64,000 nucleotides of DNA, from assembly GCA_964019695.1 (NCBI GenBank), contig OZ026516.1:101432368-101496367 (forward strand), in the 5' to 3' direction. This stretch comes from Loripinus fragilis (taxonomy: Eukaryota; Mollusca; Bivalvia; Lucinida; Lucinidae). Positions 62,760-64,000 of the stretch are shown one piece after another. The stretch's first letter is position 1; each line of letters opens with the position of its first letter. Below the pieces are notes generated by a model. It saw only the letters and a list, made by a program, of their open reading frames with translations, was not told the origin of the DNA and did not search any database. A program made the position numbers and the translations under genes.

Positions 62760-64000
62760 ATTATTTTTTCCAAATCAAACTCCTTCATGCATATGTTCAA
62801 TGTGTCTATATTGTAAAGGCAACATATCAAATCACTCCATTAAAAGCTGTGGTAGGAGTTGATCGGCCCATGAAGGCACCATCAATGCATATATAAAAGC
62901 CTTGTTAGGGAAAATTGTCTAAGCTTTAACAGCTGTCTTTTTGTCAAAAATTATTATTTCCAAATCAAACTCCTTCATGCATATGTTTAATATGTCTACA
63001 TTGTAGTGACAAAGCATCAAATTGCTCCATCAAAAGCTGTGGTAGGAGTTGGTCGGCCCATAAAGGCACTATCCATGCATATACAAAAGCCATATAAGTG
63101 AAAAATTGTCTAAGTTCTCACAGCTGTCATTTTGTTAAAAATTATTTTTTCTGAACCAAACTCCTTCATGCTTATGTTCAATGTGTCTTTATTGAATGGG
63201 CAAAGTATCAAATTGCTCCATCAAAAGCTGTGGTAGAAGTTGATCGGCCCATGAAGGCACTATCTATGCATGTACAAAAGCCTTATTAGGGAAAGATTGT
63301 TTAAGTTCTCACAGCTGTCATTTTGTCAAAAATCATTTTTTCTGAACCAAACTCCTTCATGCATATGTTCAATGTGTCTATATTGAATAGACAAAGTATC
63401 AAACTGCCATATTGGAAGTTGTGGTAGGAGTTGATCGGCCCATGAAGGAACCATCTATGCATATACAAAAGCCTTGTTAGGGGAAAATTGTCTAAGTTCC
63501 CACAGCTGTCATTTTGTCAAAAAATATTTTTTCTAAACCAAACTCCTTCATGTATATGTTCAATGTGTTAACATTGTATAGACAATGTATCAAATTGTTC
63601 CATCAAAAACTGTGGTAGGAGTTGATCGGCCCATGAAGGCACCATCTATGCATATACAAAAGCCTTGTTAGGGGAAAATTGTCTTAGTTCCCACAGCTGT
63701 CATTTTGTCAAAAACTATTTTTTCTAAACCAAACTCCTTCATGTATATGTTCACTGTGTCTTTATTGAATGGGCAAAGTATCAAATTGCTCCATTAAAAG
63801 CTGTGGTAGAAGTCGATCGGCCTATGAAGGCACTATCTATGCATGTACAAAGCCTTATTAGGGAAAGATTGTCTAAGTTCTCACAGCTGTCATTTTGTCA
63901 AAAATTATTTTTCTGAACCAAACTCCTTCATGCATATGTTCAATGTGTCTATATTGAATAGACAAAGTATCAAACTGCCATATTGGAAGTTGTGGTAGGA
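62760..64000. repeat. 190-bp satellite array, seven units, running off the window
   Basis: The word CTCCTTCATG starts at 62781, 62970, 63161, 63352, 63543, 63734 and 63923, a spacing of 189-191 bp. Each unit holds GAGTTGATCGGCCCATGAAG, ATCTATGCATATACAAAAGC and CACAGCTGTCATTTTGTCAA. No inverted repeats. Confidence 0.95.

Overview
This window is eukaryotic, repeat-rich genomic DNA with no bacterial operons. It most likely comes from a bivalve mollusc, probably a heterodont clam. That is inference from its style: dense palindromic miniature elements, tRNA-derived SINEs ending in an A/C-rich tail, mobile satellites with TGACCTTGACC cores, and a Ty3/gypsy-type retroelement whose Gag starts MDKHISLARELGYEG. 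No database search was possible.

Two protein-coding genes can be supported by splice-site and reading-phase logic. Gene 1 (+ strand, 5359-14994) shows six phase-compatible internal and terminal exons encoding the last 203 residues of a soluble, mostly helical protein I do not recognise. A poly(A) signal lies at 15068. Its 5' exons are not visible and may lie left of the retroelement. Gene 2 (- strand, 56630 down to 37926) has a signal-peptide exon with one eight-cysteine module, a roughly 15-kb intron, a transmembrane exon and a last cytoplasmic exon. The joined frame is 266 codons, or 272 with an optional 18-nt exon. It looks like a short single-CRD receptor of the TNF-receptor superfamily (BCMA/Grindelwald style).

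Layout. 1-4053: 5' part of an LTR retrotransposon (- strand) that cuts a host MITE at 4053. 4054-15080: gene 1, with every intron packed with MITEs. 15080-26870: intergenic mosaic of MITEs, a SINE, a 978-bp element with 101-bp terminal inverted repeats, and a 2.7-kb TIR element. 26888-32575: a 5.7-kb hAT-like element inserted in a MITE, between two copies of a local duplication. 33-37.8 kb: satellite, MITEs, a hAT-type element, a retroposed 3' end and a SINE. 37.9-56.6 kb: gene 2, whose large intron holds a 2.3-kb TIR element and a nuclear-receptor-half-site satellite interrupted by a 918-bp element with perfect 84-bp inverted repeats. 56.7-64 kb: more MITEs, a 90-bp CT microsatellite and the start of a 190-bp satellite that runs off the end.

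No intact transposase, reverse transcriptase, rRNA or convincing functional tRNA is visible. Most elements here are non-autonomous and several are nested, so their relative ages can be read from insertion order.
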